From Alviniconcha marisindica (Eukaryota > Mollusca > Gastropoda > Provannidae): a stretch of DNA of 64,000 bases. The position numbers and the translations under genes are program-made. The stretch lies in the NCBI GenBank assembly GCA_018857735.1, contig JABMCL010002535.1, positions 45,001 to 109,000 on the forward strand, read 5' to 3'. How positions within the stretch are numbered: the stretch's first letter is position 1; each line of letters opens with the position of its first letter. Below are positions 23,148 through 34,646 of this stretch, in pieces. The notes under the pieces were generated by a model that ran no database searches, was not told the DNA's origin, and worked only from the letters and a program-made list of their open reading frames with translations.

Positions 23148-24720
23148 CCACTAGGAAAGCGACCGACTCACTGCGATCACTTCCAAATAACATACGTTTC
23201 TTTCCTGCCTGACAGTGAGACTTCCCAAACTACAATAGGGACATGGACAGACACTTCTCGTCTTTTTTTTGGGATGATATCAGATGGTTTGAACCAAGTG
23301 AAGGGGACTCGACGATGCGAAAGAACGAAGCTCCACATAGACTGTTGTTTGATTTGGACACTAGAAGAAAGAAAATCGCCAAAAATCACCAGACCACGCG
23401 CTGCCAACCTAAAAATGAGGGGTAGACTGACACCCTAAAAACCAAAACAAGCGATAAACAGGCAGAGAAAGAAACTGAACACAGATGCCTGAGGCAAAAA
23501 AAGCCAAGAAAGAAGCTGAACACAAAAACGAGTGTTATACGAAAAATGGCTGCCCTAATCGGGCAAACAAACAAATAAAACCAAATGGCCAGATAGAAAG
23601 GATGGTGAAAATGACGAAGAAAGATCAAGGAAAAAGAGGGATGGAAAAAATCCCACCACTCCCACCCGATCGAAAACCGTACGTGTAACTAACTGTCCCT
23701 GACAGAGTGCAATGTGCCAAAGGCTGGAAACGCGTAATCCATGCACACAGAACAAACCACACAATGATGCTAACAACCACTGGGCAATAGACGCTCACGA
23801 AGTACCCACATAAAGAAAAACCAAGTTGTCTCGACTAGCGAGGTACCTCGAGGTTTTTCCCATCACCATCACATCGAAAAAGAACGAAATAACTCGAGAA
23901 ACAAAAGAGAGGAAAAACAAAAAGGGTCGGAGTGTATCCCAAGAATCTCACTGACCTAAAACCCAAACCCTAACCCAGGGAAAACACAAAGTATCCAGTC
24001 TGATCGACTAGAGAGAAAAAAAGAAAAAAAAGGCCTGAAGGTTAAGGCAAACAAATAACTTATTGGGACGCATACAAAACAAACATTCTGCCTGCAGACT
24101 TGAAGGCTTCGCCGTCCCTCCAAACTTTCAACGTTAAACGGTACCCGCATCTTTTCCATCAAGCTTTCTGATTTCTACTGCTACCTGTCTCATATCCTCC
24201 TCTGTGTGTGTGATTGGGAGAGGGGTAAAGGGGGAGGGGCTTGTCATACGGTACATGTACATTATTTTTCTTGAATATTGTTAGTTGTCATATATGTATT
24301 ATTTTATGGAATACCTTATCTTTGATACTTTTCTCAATTAACGTAAAAAATGTCGTGAATGTTGCAAAGCGCAGTGAGTTTGTGTAATCAGAGAATAGCG
24401 CTATAATGGCCTAAAAGTTTTCTGTTATTATTTATTATTATTGTAAAGGCAGGGGTCGTCACGAAAAAAACCGGACCGAAACGCCATGACTGACAAGGCT
24501 ATGCAAAAAAGAAAGAAAAAATGGAGTATGGGCATATGGCTTAATTCAACCCGGCTACTGACTTCAAAATACATATCAGTTTTGGAGACGAAGTCAGCAG
24601 AAACAACGAAGTAGTCAACGACACTCTTTCCCTGCTGGGATATAGAAGTGAACTGTCCTTGTAAATCACCACTGTGTTTGCCGTTTAGTGGCATACAATG
24701 GAAGGTTGTACAAAAGTCAA
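23148..24720. other. Unassigned A-rich stretch with LINE-like tail
   Basis: Mostly A-rich on the plus strand, without a recognisable gene. At 24363-24445, AAGCGCAGTGAGTTTGTG, AGAATAGCGCTATAATGG and an ATT-rich end match the 3' tail shared by SINE A and LINEs. Confidence 0.5.
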
Positions 24721-24722
24721 TC

Positions 24723-24736
24723 GGGGGCGGGGGGCG

Positions 24737-24763
<27 letters not shown>
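24723..24763. repeat. Poly-G tract
   Basis: About 40 bases of G with two C interruptions. The length may be unreliable. Confidence 0.9.
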
Positions 24764-24767
<4 letters not shown>

Positions 24768-24834
24768 TGTGGAAGGAAACAAAAAGACGGTGAAAATAAA
24801 CAAAATCCCAAATGTCGGAGCTTCATCCGTAGAG

Positions 24835-25450
24835 TCCGTTCTTAACTGGGGGAATATTTGTTCGCGAACCTAGTTGGGAGTATTCGGCGAACCTAGTTGG
24901 TTCTTAATTGGGCGAACTTTTGCTTCGCGAACCAAGTTGGGAGTATTCGTCGAACTGCGACGTCCAGAAAGCTTCGCTCAACGTGTTCTGGGAACATTCG
25001 CCCTATTCGACGAACATTGCCTCTGATTGGCTGAGAGCAGAGCTCTCCTGTGGATGAGGAAGAAATAAAAATAAAAATGGATGACGGTGTCGCTAGGTTT
25101 TCACTCGCTTCGGAGGGAATTGTTTTATTTGTTAATTTGTGGGAGGCGCAGCCTTGTCTCGAGGACCCATAATGAAATAGTAGTTAGTTGAATTACCCTG
25201 TGAGAGATGATTCAAGTATATTGACTTGACTTGACTTGACTTTAGCCTACGTTTTCGATCATGCGTTTGCCGCAAGTTCGGGCCGAAGCTTGCATCTCAT
25301 TGCAAGCCAGTTGAGAACGAAGTAAAGTTCGTCGAACTGTCCGAACCATGTTCGGCGAACTAAAAGTTCAATTAAGAAACGAATCGTAGTTCGTCGAACT
25401 GTCCGAAGAATGTTCGGCGAACAAACATTCGCCCAGTTAAGAACGGGCTT
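24835..25450 (+). mobile_element. MITE-like inverted-repeat element, copy 1
   Basis: The left end CCGTTCTTAACTGGGGGAAT and right end ATTCGCCCAGTTAAGAACGG are inverted repeats, about 30 bases, with imperfect extension. Many subterminal GTTCG-N-CGAAC palindromes follow inside both ends (for example 25332-25360 and 25390-25425). The interior includes TTGACTTGACTTGACTTGAC and TGATTGGCTGAGAGCAGAG and has no transposase. TAGAG occurs just outside both ends (24830-24834 and 25451-25455), a candidate target duplication. Confidence 0.75.
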
Positions 25451-25455
25451 TAGAG

Positions 25456-26165
25456 ATTCGAAGTGGAAATTGTGCTAAGTCGATTACCCTGTGGGCACCC
25501 TTACAACCATTTTTCTGTGTTAGGACGACTGTGCCCAAAACGACAAAACTGCACTGAGTCAGTGTGTGCCGAGCCATACCAGCGCGTGAAACCAAAAAAG
25601 AAAAAAGACCAAGAAAAAAGACAAATCCGCGCTAAAAATAGCAACATTTCGCGTCTCTGATTGGTTGAGATCGGTGACCGCGTGGCGTGTGTGGGTGGAT
25701 CTGTTCTGCTGGGAGTGGAAGGACGTTGTGCTTAGTGACAGTTGTCAGTTCTGCCTAACCCTAACCAGTCGTGAAGCCACACCCCCTTCGTGCTTACTCA
25801 ACAACAAGCAGCAATGGCAGCGTCTCGAGTCGTGCGATTATTTGAACTGCTTGATGACATTTCGGAACATTGATATGCCAAATGGCACCACTCTTAGACA
25901 GCGATACAGAGCAGATCTTTTTAGCAAGGCGGCCAGTATGTTCGTAGTGTAAAACATGTTTCATGCTGCTCAGCAAAAGTTCGATGTTTTGGGGTTCGCG
26001 TGCAGGAGTCGGTCGAAAAACGAGGTGCCACACTAACTCAATTACACCATCGATGAGCCGAACAAAGTTTCGGATGATTTCTGCACTCGTAAAGCAGGGT
26101 GAATGTTCCCATTTCTGTTGCGATTTAAAGTTTGAAGCAATTCGTCTTATTCACAGATAACCAAC
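25456..26165. other. Unassigned stretch
   Basis: It contains one dispersed unit of the 22.5 kb minisatellite (near 25705-25740). Translations around 25665-26033 match nothing that I recognise. Confidence 0.5.
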
Positions 26166-26169
26166 GAAA

Positions 26170-27890
26170 CCGCGAATAATTGTTACAGTCCCAATCAGTA
26201 GGAAGCCATGCGGGTCTTGGCATATTGACAGTATCAGTAAAAGATGGAGGACATGCTTGTATTGGGTCTGGATATCTGTCTGTAGAATGCTGTAAAGAAT
26301 ATGAAAAATGTATCCTCAGTCTCTGTCTCAATCTCTCTCTGTCTCTCTCTCTCTCTCTCTCGCGCGCCCCCCCATTAAACTGTCAACATGCGGCAGACGA
26401 TCAGGAGGGGTAGCTGTTTTGGTCAACAAGCGTTTGGTGCCTTTTGTCACTCAGATCGATTGCAAATATGACAATATGATCTGTATCCATATATCGAAAG
26501 ATTGTGTAGGATTGGATAAAGATTTATCATTTGTTTCATTGTATGTTCCACCATCGAAAGTCCGTATTATAAGTAGTCTGACACGAATTGTTGCATCCAT
26601 CATCTCGAAAAAATTTCGGGTTTTTCCTATGCTCGCTGCGGATGAAATAGGGGTGTCTTCTCAGCCCATTCATGTTTTCCCTCTTTATATCTGAAGTTGC
26701 AGACTTCGTTCGAGAAAACGGCAAGCATGGTATTCAACTAATCCCTGGGCTTGATGAAATTTTCTTACTGTTATTTGCACACAATGTATTGTTGTCATCC
26801 ACACCAGCAGGCTTACAAAACCAGATAGATAATCTTGAAAACGCCTCTAAATCGTTGGGTTTGACAGTAAATCTTGACAAAACAAAAGTTATGATTTTCA
26901 GAAAAGGAGAACATATTGCGGCAGGGGAAAAATGGTTTTATGATGGTAAGGAAATCGAAATAGTAAACAGTTACAAATATGTGGGGTTCACTCTAACAGC
27001 AAAACTGTCAACTCTGCATGTGAAGAGTATGCCAGCAAGGCCAAAGGCAACATTTTAGATTTAATGAGAACTGTGTGGTCTCTTGGCAGTCTGAACACGT
27101 CTTTATTTTTCAAACTCTTTGATGCACAGATCAAGCCAATGTTGTTGTATGCATCAGAAATATGGGGAATGTTGAGGTTGACGGCCATCGAGACAGCTCA
27201 TCTTTTTGCTTGTAAAAGGCTATTATGTGTTAGCAACAAAACGCCTAATCATATGGTATACAGTAACAGTGGACGCTATCCTTTTTACATCGAGAGCACC
27301 TCAGATACTGGCTAAAGCTACGGAGAATGCCCACAGAACGATTTCCGAAACAGGCGCTGATTATGATGCAAAATGATATAGACAGAAACGGTTCAAGAAA
27401 CATCAAACATTGTCTCGAATCGTACGGTTTTCATGATGTCTGGACGGGCGAGGTAGCCAAAGAAACTACATTCCTTTGAGCATTCAAGTGCAAAATGATA
27501 GAACGTTTTCAACAGGAATGGTACTCCAACGTGTCCGGTAGTGAAAGGTTGCAACATACCGTACTTTCAAGTCATCTCATGTGGCAGAAACATATCTAAA
27601 TGACATAACAATAAAACACATGCCTTAGCTGGGTTGCGTTTTGGAATAAATGAATTCAGGGTGAACAAACGCTATGTATCTGAAAATATTATTAACAAAG
27701 ACTATGCTTTCTGTCCAGACACCCACGAAGACGAAACACATTTTCTGTTTCTTTGTCCAGTGTATTCTTCTATTAGACATAAACACATTGCAGAATTCAT
27801 GGAACAGGAAGGACCACCTACTCTCAAAGCGTTGCTGGAAGCTCCTTCCGCACTAGTTTCCAGAAAAGTAGCCATGTGTATCTCTTAATT
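26170..27890 (+). pseudogene. Non-LTR retrotransposon ORF2 remnant (endonuclease and RT tail)
   Basis: The 26395-26640 part encodes RRSGGVAVLVNKRLVPFV and later LSFVSLYVPPSK, typical of an APE-type endonuclease. The 26665-27055 part encodes the RT palm: HGIQLIPGLDEIFLLLFAHN, then NLENASKSLGLTVNLDKTKV and VNSYKYVGFTL. After frameshifts, SLFFKLFDAQIKPMLLYASE (27100-27165) and the zinc-finger-like tail FCPDTHEDETHFLFLCP (27709-27759) follow. The catalytic FADD box reads FAHN, both aspartates lost. The middle of the RT is deleted. This is clearly inactive; the clade is uncertain. Confidence 0.75.
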
Positions 27891-27937
27891 ATGCTTTACA
27901 GCTCAGAGAAGAAAGACGCAATTAAGTAAATAAGCAA

Positions 27938-27995
27938 ATTGGTGTTTTACGCCCAGTCAACCAGTGCGGTTATATTAGGGCGATGAGAGAGACGC
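27938..27995 (-). repeat. SINE-C type 3' tail
   Basis: Plus-strand GGTGTTTTACGCCCAGTCAA followed by CCAGTGCGGTTATATTAGGG recurs at 47486-47535 and 62638-62680, and in truncated form at 31760-31786. Read in reverse (CCCTAATATAACC to GGGCGTAAAACACC) it parallels the tails of SINE B and the 61-62 kb units. Confidence 0.6.
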
Positions 27996-28200
27996 ACGTA
28001 AACAAATGAATACAAGCTGATATGTGCTATTCAAGTTCCGAGGATGTTGATATGTTACGAATTGTTGACGCTATGAATGTTCAAACTTTTCTTCTCCTCC
28101 TGTATTCTCTCTCCCCGCCTCCTTGATTAATCACTGATTATGTCCATTGAAAGCTGGATTTAGATGTGCACCTGCTAACTGAAGACAATGCCACTGGAAA

Positions 28201-28540
28201 ATGTTAATCCCGATCCATTTGTGGACATTTTGCAACAATATGGGAAAGCGTGCAAAGTTGGCAGCCACCATGCTCGGCCACAGTACACGAGCGAGAAGAG
28301 CTCAAGTGCTGTGCGTGTTTCTGACAGTTGTTTTGACAGTTCTACTGTGCGCCAATGACATTGAAACGCACCCGGGACAGAATGAGGAAATGGAGCAGAC
28401 CATGCAAAAAATGTTTGACCAGCAAGAGAAAAGGTTTGAGACTTTGTTTTCTGATCAATTTGAAACGCGATTCGAAACATTCGGCAACCAGTTGTTGACA
28501 AAAGTTGAAAGCGTTCTGAGTGCTGTGACAACACAGTGAA
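28201..28540 (+). pseudogene. ORF1 leader with degenerate 2A-like motif
   Basis: The frame encodes a short basic start (MGKRAKLAATMLGHSTRARR), a hydrophobic stretch (VLCVFLTVVLTVLLCAN) and DIETHPGQ, followed by an acidic coiled-coil-like stretch (QTMQKMFDQQEKRFETLF). Hydrophobic residues followed by D-x-E-x-N-P-G-P is the layout of 2A ribosome-skipping peptides known at the start of some non-LTR element proteins. Here Asn is His and the last Pro is Gln, which should abolish skipping. It joins the ORF1 body through a frameshift after the TGA at 28537. Confidence 0.6.
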
Positions 28541-29680
28541 TATTCAGGGAAAGATGGCGGAACTCGAAGGACACTACTTGTGCATGACTGACGCTCAAAC
28601 AAAAACAAATCATACCGTGCAAAATCTTGAGCGAAGACTGTGTGACTTTTCCATAGAAGTAGAAGACAAAATCGACAGACTGGAAGCGTTCTCAAGAAGA
28701 GACAATTTAAGTTTTTCAACATCCTGCAGTCTCGCAGCGAAAACTCTGACACTTGCACCGAAACACTGTTGGAACTTTTGCATAACACCGTGCCGAACAA
28801 ACAGTGGTCTCGTGACGACATCGTCCGTGCACATCGCCTTGGCAACAGCAACAAAAACAATGGCTACACCAAACCACAACCCATAATAGCCAAGTTTGCC
28901 AAGTGGTCGGACAAAATGGACATCCTGACCAAAGGCAAGCAGCAGCTGAAGCGAAAGGGTGTGAGGGTGGCAGGAGACCGGACGACACAACGGAAGGTGA
29001 TCAAGGACTACCGGGACAGGGGACAGCGGGCCTACTACAAGGGCAACAAGCTCGTCGTGGCCGGACCCCTTCCGCCTCGTTGCTGGAACCAGGACAGCTA
29101 TGCTGACGCGGCGAGACGACAGCATCACAGCGGCATCGAGGGGGCGCCGCCGTCCGAACATCTACCGCACAGCCAACCCAGGAAACGGCCGGGGGAGTTC
29201 TGCAGAACAGGCGGACAGCTGGTAGCAGACTACCTATGGAACTGCAGACGACTACTGGGGAGGATGGCTGCCATACAACAGCAGCTGGATGGGGAACTTC
29301 AACTTCGACCAGTCGTACGGAAGAGCACAGGCGAGGGAGGTCCATCCGCTGGAGCAGCTTCCTCCCTACACGCCTGCCCCCTACGGTTAGGGAGGACAGG
29401 ACTACCAGCGCTACACCGACTGGGGAGACGAAGACTTTGCCACCGTGGCAACACCAACGGCAGGACCCAGTCGATCGAACATACACAAGACCACGCAAAC
29501 TCCGAGGTACCACCAACAGCCGACTGGCAGCACTACTGTGACACAGCGGACAACAACCGAGTGATGCCAGACTCCTGCAGACTCCACACAGACAACGACC
29601 CTGAAAATGACGTAGCAGCAGATCCAGAGGAGGCCTGTGTGGAAGCCTGCCCAACCACGGAGTACACCGACGACGCATAG
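28541..29680 (+). pseudogene. L1-type ORF1 protein (RNA-binding) remnant
   Basis: The middle part (28536-28720) reads MAELEGHYLCMTDAQTK and then KIDRLEAFSRRDNL, the coiled coil and the RRDNL start of the RRM-like domain of L1-type ORF1 proteins. After a frameshift the downstream frame reads WSRDDIVRAHRLGN, PQPIIAKFAKWSDKMDIL and RGQRAYYKGNKLVV, the RRM and C-terminal domain. These proteins coat the LINE RNA. The tail to 29680 is low complexity (Gln, Arg, Thr) and its frame is uncertain. At least two frameshifts separate leader, coiled coil and RRM. Confidence 0.75.
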
Positions 29681-29734
29681 CAAGAGGGCAACGCACCGGG
29701 CACCAGTGACGCCACAGCATCACAGGACAGAGCT

Positions 29735-30490
29735 TCACACAGTGAGACCCACACTCCGAGCATCGCTTTCCGGCACCTTCCTCCAAACTCTGCCAGATTT
29801 AGTTACGCCACTCCGAAAGGTTTGGGTACTGATAAGGCTGTGGAAGCAGCCTAGCGCCCAAGCATCCACGTAAACATGAGACGCATCCACCCCGGGTAAA
29901 GAAAAAGAGTTCCGTCTCGATTCAAACGATTGTGGTTTTATTTGTGCTGGTGTAAACTTTGTTGGCGGCTATAAATCACACGCTTTGTTTTATTTCAGTT
30001 GTTTGTAACAAACTTACTACTGTTTGAGCACCAACAAAAAACTGCTCGTTAGCTGACAGTTTTCTGGACCCTATGGCGTAACTAAATACGGCAGTGGTTG
30101 AAGGAAGGATGTCGTAAACCAGTGCTTGGAGTTTGAGTGAGACCCACACTCCGAGCATCGCTTTCCGGAACCTTCCTCCAAGGTTGAAGGAAGGATGTCG
30201 TAAACCAGTGCTTGGAGTTTGAGTGAGACCATGCCGACAGGCACCGAAGAAGAGCCCCAGCAGGAACAGACCCAAACAGACATCACACAGCTACACACGG
30301 AAGTGTCAAAAGGGGTATCCCAACGGGAAAACCCCACACCGGAATCACCCACCGCGTGTGACGCAGTGTGTTCTGACCCCGAAACAGCGTGCACACGACG
30401 ACCACGTGATGAGCTGACTGAACACGACAGGGACAGTCCCGTTAGTGTGGCTGTGTCAACAGAGGGAAGCGAGCTGCATGTGTAGGACGG
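29735..30490 (+). repeat. Duplicated segments downstream of the ORF1 remnant
   Basis: GTGAGACCCACACTCCGAGC plus ATCGCTTTCCGG occurs at about 29740 and again at 30138. GGTTGAAGGAAGGATGTCGT plus AAACCAGTGCTTGGAG occurs at 30097 and 30182, an 86-base tandem shift. The frame 30219-30485 (PTGTEEEPQQEQTQTDITQ) is probably part of the same element's ORF1 C terminus. Confidence 0.7.
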
Positions 30491-30724
30491 CGCTTCCCCT
30501 TCCCCGCAGGCGGTGAGCTCACGGCCACTTCCCCAGACACACCGGATCGTACGATTGTTTGATCGCACGATTGTTGGCGATTTGGCCAGGCTACGACTAG
30601 TCTCCAAGTTTTTCTACAACCTTCCATTGCAGGGATGCACTGTTGTCGTCGATCTTTTATGTACTGACTCCAAGGAATATACACTCAAGACATATAAATT
30701 TGATTTAGGGCCTAGTTTGTGACT

Positions 30725-31295
30725 GCTCGACATCCGCAAAAGAACGTTGCAGTCTTACAACATATGAAACAAACCCAAACAAAACATTTTATGATCAGTG
30801 ATGTTCTTGCATCACGCTAGACAAACTTCCGATGTATTCCTTTGGCAGAGACCCAAGCACCCTTTAATAGAGAGAAAATTATGAAACCTAGCGTGAAAGC
30901 ATAACTTAAAGCCAGCCTTATATTACACACTCAATTTTTCATGGAGTGACCAAGACCTACATTTTCTAAGTGTTCCTAGAGTGTGGTCATAAAGTTTTTG
31001 AAGGCGGTATCTTCTGAACCGTCCAACATCTTGTAACCGTGGACTTGGTACAGTGATGCATCACCACGAGTGAAATTGTTATGTGAAAAAATTAGTTTGC
31101 TGTGTCAAGGTCATGGTCACAGTGGCGGCCCATGTAAGAAAAATCACGACAGTTTCGACTATAAGTAGGAAATGTTAATATTTTGCAAATAAACTTAGTT
31201 TGATGGTATATTCAACACAAAAAGTACTCATTTCTCTTCTCTTTTTTTTAACCGTTTGTGACGAAACTTGAACAGAAGATGTTTCATTCAATTCT
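30725..31295. other. Unassigned stretch
   Basis: AT-rich, lying next to the Tc1-like transposase tail and possibly the remainder of that element. No terminal repeat was found. Confidence 0.5.
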
Positions 31296-31493
31296 TCAAC
31301 ATTGAAACAAGCCAAAAGTGATACCATTATCACGGATGATTGCTTCCGCTGCTTCTGTCAGCATGGGGTTATTCTCTAAGTTCAGTACCGTGTGGCCACC
31401 ACGTGCGTCGATCACGGTTTGATATCTGCGCCTCATGAATCGGATAAGGCGCTTCAGTGACTCCTCTGGGATGTCTTGGGAAACTGACAAAGA
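31296..31493 (-). pseudogene. Tc1-like transposase C-terminal fragment
   Basis: On the minus strand the sequence reads DIPEESLKRLIRFMRRRYQT and then VIDARGGHT, the C-terminal signature of Tc1/mariner-superfamily transposases. The following residues (LNLENNPMLTEAAEAIIRD) diverge from what I know of that family. Only the tail is present and no catalytic region was found nearby. Confidence 0.6.
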
Positions 31494-31786
31494 TCCTGTG
31501 CTGTGTGTTATTATTGTGTCATTTGCACTCTGTCCAGTTTTAGCAAATATGTCTGAGACACTGCTGTGCGTGTAGTTGGCTCACTGACGTAGTACGAGAC
31601 ACCTAGCACCATGCACTCAGGTCTGACGAGTTTTACCTGCACTTCAGTGTACATGTGTGTGTGTGTGTGGTATGGCAATGGCGGGAGGGGGGTGTATTTG
31701 TGCTTGTGCGTGCGAGCGTATATGAAAATAATAATGATTAGTTGTAGTAGTCGTAACTTGGTGTTTTACGCCCAGGCAACCTTTAA

Positions 31787-32338
31787 TCCCGTTCTTAACT
31801 GGGCGAATGTTTGTTCGCTGAACATACTTCGGACACTTCGACGAACAATGATTCGTTTCTTTTATTTCGCCAAATATGGTTCGGACAGTCCAAACTTTAC
31901 TTCGTTCTCAACTGGCTTGTAATGAGATGCAAGCTTCGGCCCGAACTTGCGGCAGACGGGCAGCAGACAGCATGATCGAAAATGTAGGCTAAAGTCAAGT
32001 CAAGTCAATATACTTTCATCATCCCTCACAGGGTAATACAACTCACTACTATCTCATTCTGGGTCTCGGAGACAAGGCTGCGCCTCCCACAAGTCAACAA
32101 ATAAACAAATTCCCTCCGAAGCGAGTGAAGAACCTAGCGACACCGTCATCCATTTTTATTTTTACTTTTTCTTCATCCACAGGAGAGCTCTGCTCTCAGC
32201 CAATCAAAGGCAATGATCGTCGATTAGGGCGAATGTTCCCAGAACATGTTGAGCGAAGCTTTTTGGACCCCGAATATAGCTTCGACGAATACTTCCAACT
32301 AGGCTCGCGAAGAAAAGTACGCCCAATTAAGAACGGGC
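31787..32338 (-). mobile_element. MITE-like inverted-repeat element, copy 2
   Basis: The ends CCCGTTCTTAACTGGGCGAA (31788) and CGCCCAATTAAGAACGGGC (32320-32338) are inverted repeats matching copy 1. The element lies in the opposite orientation: its left half (CGAAAATGTAGGCTAAAGTC, AAGTCAAGTCAATATACTTT) is the reverse complement of the right half of copy 1. TTTAA flanks both ends (31782-31786 and 32339-32343). The left flank is a SINE-C tail, so it inserted into that repeat. It has no coding region. Confidence 0.75.
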
Positions 32339-32490
32339 TTTAAGAACACTGGGCGAGCGACGCATCTCCAGATGGCAATTAAAACACAATAGGCAATGAT
32401 TACTACTAATACACAGTTTGCATGCATAATGGGGAAATACTTAAATACTGCACAATCATATGTGCACATGCATTCTTTTTAAATTTACTA

Positions 32491-32571
32491 GCCCCCCCCC
32501 TCCCCCCCCCCCCCCCGCCCCAGACACACCACACACCCACACACACACACACACACACACGCAAAACACAC

Positions 32572-32636
<65 letters not shown>
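32491..32636. repeat. Poly-C, CA and (TA)n composite
   Basis: C runs at 32491-32520, CA repeats at about 32525-32560 and (TA)n at 32575-32635, followed by more C-rich sequence at 32650-32665. Confidence 0.95.
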
Positions 32637-32639
<3 letters not shown>

Positions 32640-32744
32640 AAAGAATCACCCCCCCACCCCACCCCCACACACACACACAACAGTTGTACCTATCCCCACT
32701 CCTTGAATCAAAAATTACATACTTTGCTAAACGAAAAGTTCAAT

Positions 32745-33610
32745 TTTTAGAGCAGCTTTGAAAGAATTGATGGAAAAGGCTTGCCTGGTGTTGTGCGGGA
32801 ATTTGGTCCTGACTGTAGGACCTTGATATGCAAAAGAACGTTGGCCAGATGACTTGGTTTTGACAGAAGGGTTTTGAAACAGACGCGGAGTGCCAGAGAA
32901 GGAACGGAGCTGTCAGAAAGGAACATAAATCTTGAGGGTGTCACAAGGCTCCGACACAACAACAGAAGAGAAACAGAAGGAGAAAAGTTTGTAGTTGATT
33001 TGCTGACAGATTCGAAGGCAATGAAGCATATGCAGAAGCGGAAAAACATGCTCATGTTTTGATGGGCTGCATTGTTTTGGATTTTCCTGGGTTTTCGACG
33101 AACCAGTCGGAAGACAGTTGCAATAGTCACGACAGAACAAAAGAATACGCAGCGTTTTCGTTGCATCAGCAGAGAGAGATAGAGACAGAGAGTGGCGGAA
33201 CTCATTCTTCTGAGTTCGAGATATCCTGTTTTGCATTTTCAAGGTGAGTGGTCCAGAGATTAACTCCTTTAGAAGCTGCGGACCAGAGGTGAAAAAGGGA
33301 TGTTAGTACATACAGATGGAGTCTGGTCACGGATGGTTTTTAAATTTTAAGTTTGTCAAATTCCAGCAAGCAGAACCGCTTTCTGTCTTTTCTTCATTCA
33401 GTTGGAGTTTGTTTTGGGTCATCCAGGATTTAAAATCCGAGATGCATTCTTGGGCAGTTTATACCATTTGTTGGAGACCTGATATCTGGCATGACTTCTG
33501 CAACTGCGTATCGTCCTCAAAATGTTCATACAACATAGACATAGATCATTGACAGCTGACACAGGCTTGGTGCATATGAAAACAGTATCGGTCCCCAAAC
33601 TGACCTATTA
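32745..33610 (-). pseudogene. CR1/L2-like LINE reverse transcriptase remnant
   Basis: The minus strand reads, in order, HFEDDTQLQKSCQISGL and FKSWMTQNKLQLNEEKTE (about 33350-33530, the RT catalytic box and thumb). SADATKTLRILLF and YCNCLPTGSSKT (about 33080-33170), INYKLFSF, then LRSFSGTPRLFQNPSVKTKS and FSINSFKAALK (32750-32910) follow. This order matches the RT-to-C-terminus path of CR1/L2-group proteins. The first residue of the FADD box is altered to Glu (FEDD) and many frameshifts are present. A plus-strand LINE tail begins just beyond its end. Confidence 0.7.
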
Positions 33611-33624
33611 GGTCTCTACCCTCT

Positions 33625-34200
33625 TCTTTGGATGATAGAACTTTTTCGCACACCGACCTTCAAAAGAAAACAGCATGGTGGTCGTGCCTTTTGCTTCTCT
33701 GCTGCACATATCTGGAATTCTCCTTTCGCTCTCCGTTACAGCCCTTCCCTCCCTGCCCTCAAAACTAGCCTTAAAACTGACCTCTTCAAACAGTATTTTG
33801 ACCAGTATATCCTTTAGAATATTCTTCTGCACCAGTCTTGAACTCTCTTTTGCTCTCTATCACAATTCTTTTAGCCCTACCTTCAAACTAGTCTTTCAAA
33901 CTTACCCCCCCCCCCACCATGTACTTCTCGGCCGTGTGCGTGTGTGCACGTGCGTGCACGTGCTCTTTATTGGCATTGTGCGTGCGCGCGATCCTGTGTG
34001 TATGTACGCGCGCGTGCGGTCATGTGTGTGCGTTGTTTTACCATGCTTTGTATAAAAATGTTTGTTAATTTTTGTGTTTTGGTTGCTGGTTTATACCATT
34101 TATTTGTATAGGGGTATTTGCGCGTTACACGTTTTTCTTTAAGTTGTAAAGCGCTTTGAGTCTCCGAAAGCGCTCTACAAAATCCCTATTATTATTATTA
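33625..34200 (+). pseudogene. LINE C-terminal coding end and 3' UTR
   Basis: The plus frame 33632-33817 encodes RAFCFSAAHIWNSPFALRYS and LPALKTSLKTDLFKQYFDQ, ending at TAG, the C terminus of a CR1/L2-like ORF2. The 3' UTR includes alternating CG/GT and ends AAAGCGCTTTGAGTCTCCG, AAAGCGCTCTACAAAATCCC and an (ATT)n tail at 34185-34212, a classical 3' end. The copy is 5'-truncated. Confidence 0.75.
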
Positions 34201-34212
34201 TTATTATTATTC

Positions 34213-34640
34213 AGCATCTCTCGTGACTATCTGCGCCCATTTCAAGATCTCGCTGATTTTGTAACTTTGGACGACGCAAGGATTCGTCATTGTACATCTC
34301 AAACAAGTCAAGAGTCAAAGCAATGCAAACACTATGACTTTCCCCCTCCGAAAGGCCAGGATCATCCAGCTGGCAAGGAAAGTCATCGAATTTGGGGGAT
34401 GCTGGAGGGATTTTGTTGGTGGATTTTCTTCAAAAGGGCCAAGGTAAAGTTAAGCTTAGGGGTACTATTCGAACAGGAACCCCCCACCCCCCTCCCCACC
34501 ACCACCACAGACACACACGTCAGCTGTCGTCTTACAGCAATTTACGACTGTGGCTTTGAATTCTTCAAACAGTGTTTGGACCAGTAATAGCTTTTCTGCT
34601 GCACAAAATAATATTGAACTCTCTTTAGTCGCTCTCTATC
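34213..34640. other. Unassigned stretch between LINE tail and mariner tail
   Basis: The sequence at 34545-34640 repeats the LINE C-terminal motif (FFKQCLDQ, then TCTGCTGCACAAAATAATAT, as at 33790-33850). A second decayed LINE tail therefore lies here. Confidence 0.45.
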
Positions 34641-34646
34641 ACAGAT

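Noticed and set aside
23955..23980. Telomere-like CCCTAA motif (CCCAAACCCTAACCC)
   Set aside because: Only about one and a half units are present, in A/C-rich sequence, with no array.
28342..29786. Long minus-strand ORFs of up to 261 residues, rich in Cys, Val and Ser
   Set aside because: They are antisense to the L1-type ORF1 remnant and match no family; the plus strand carries the recognisable RRM motifs.
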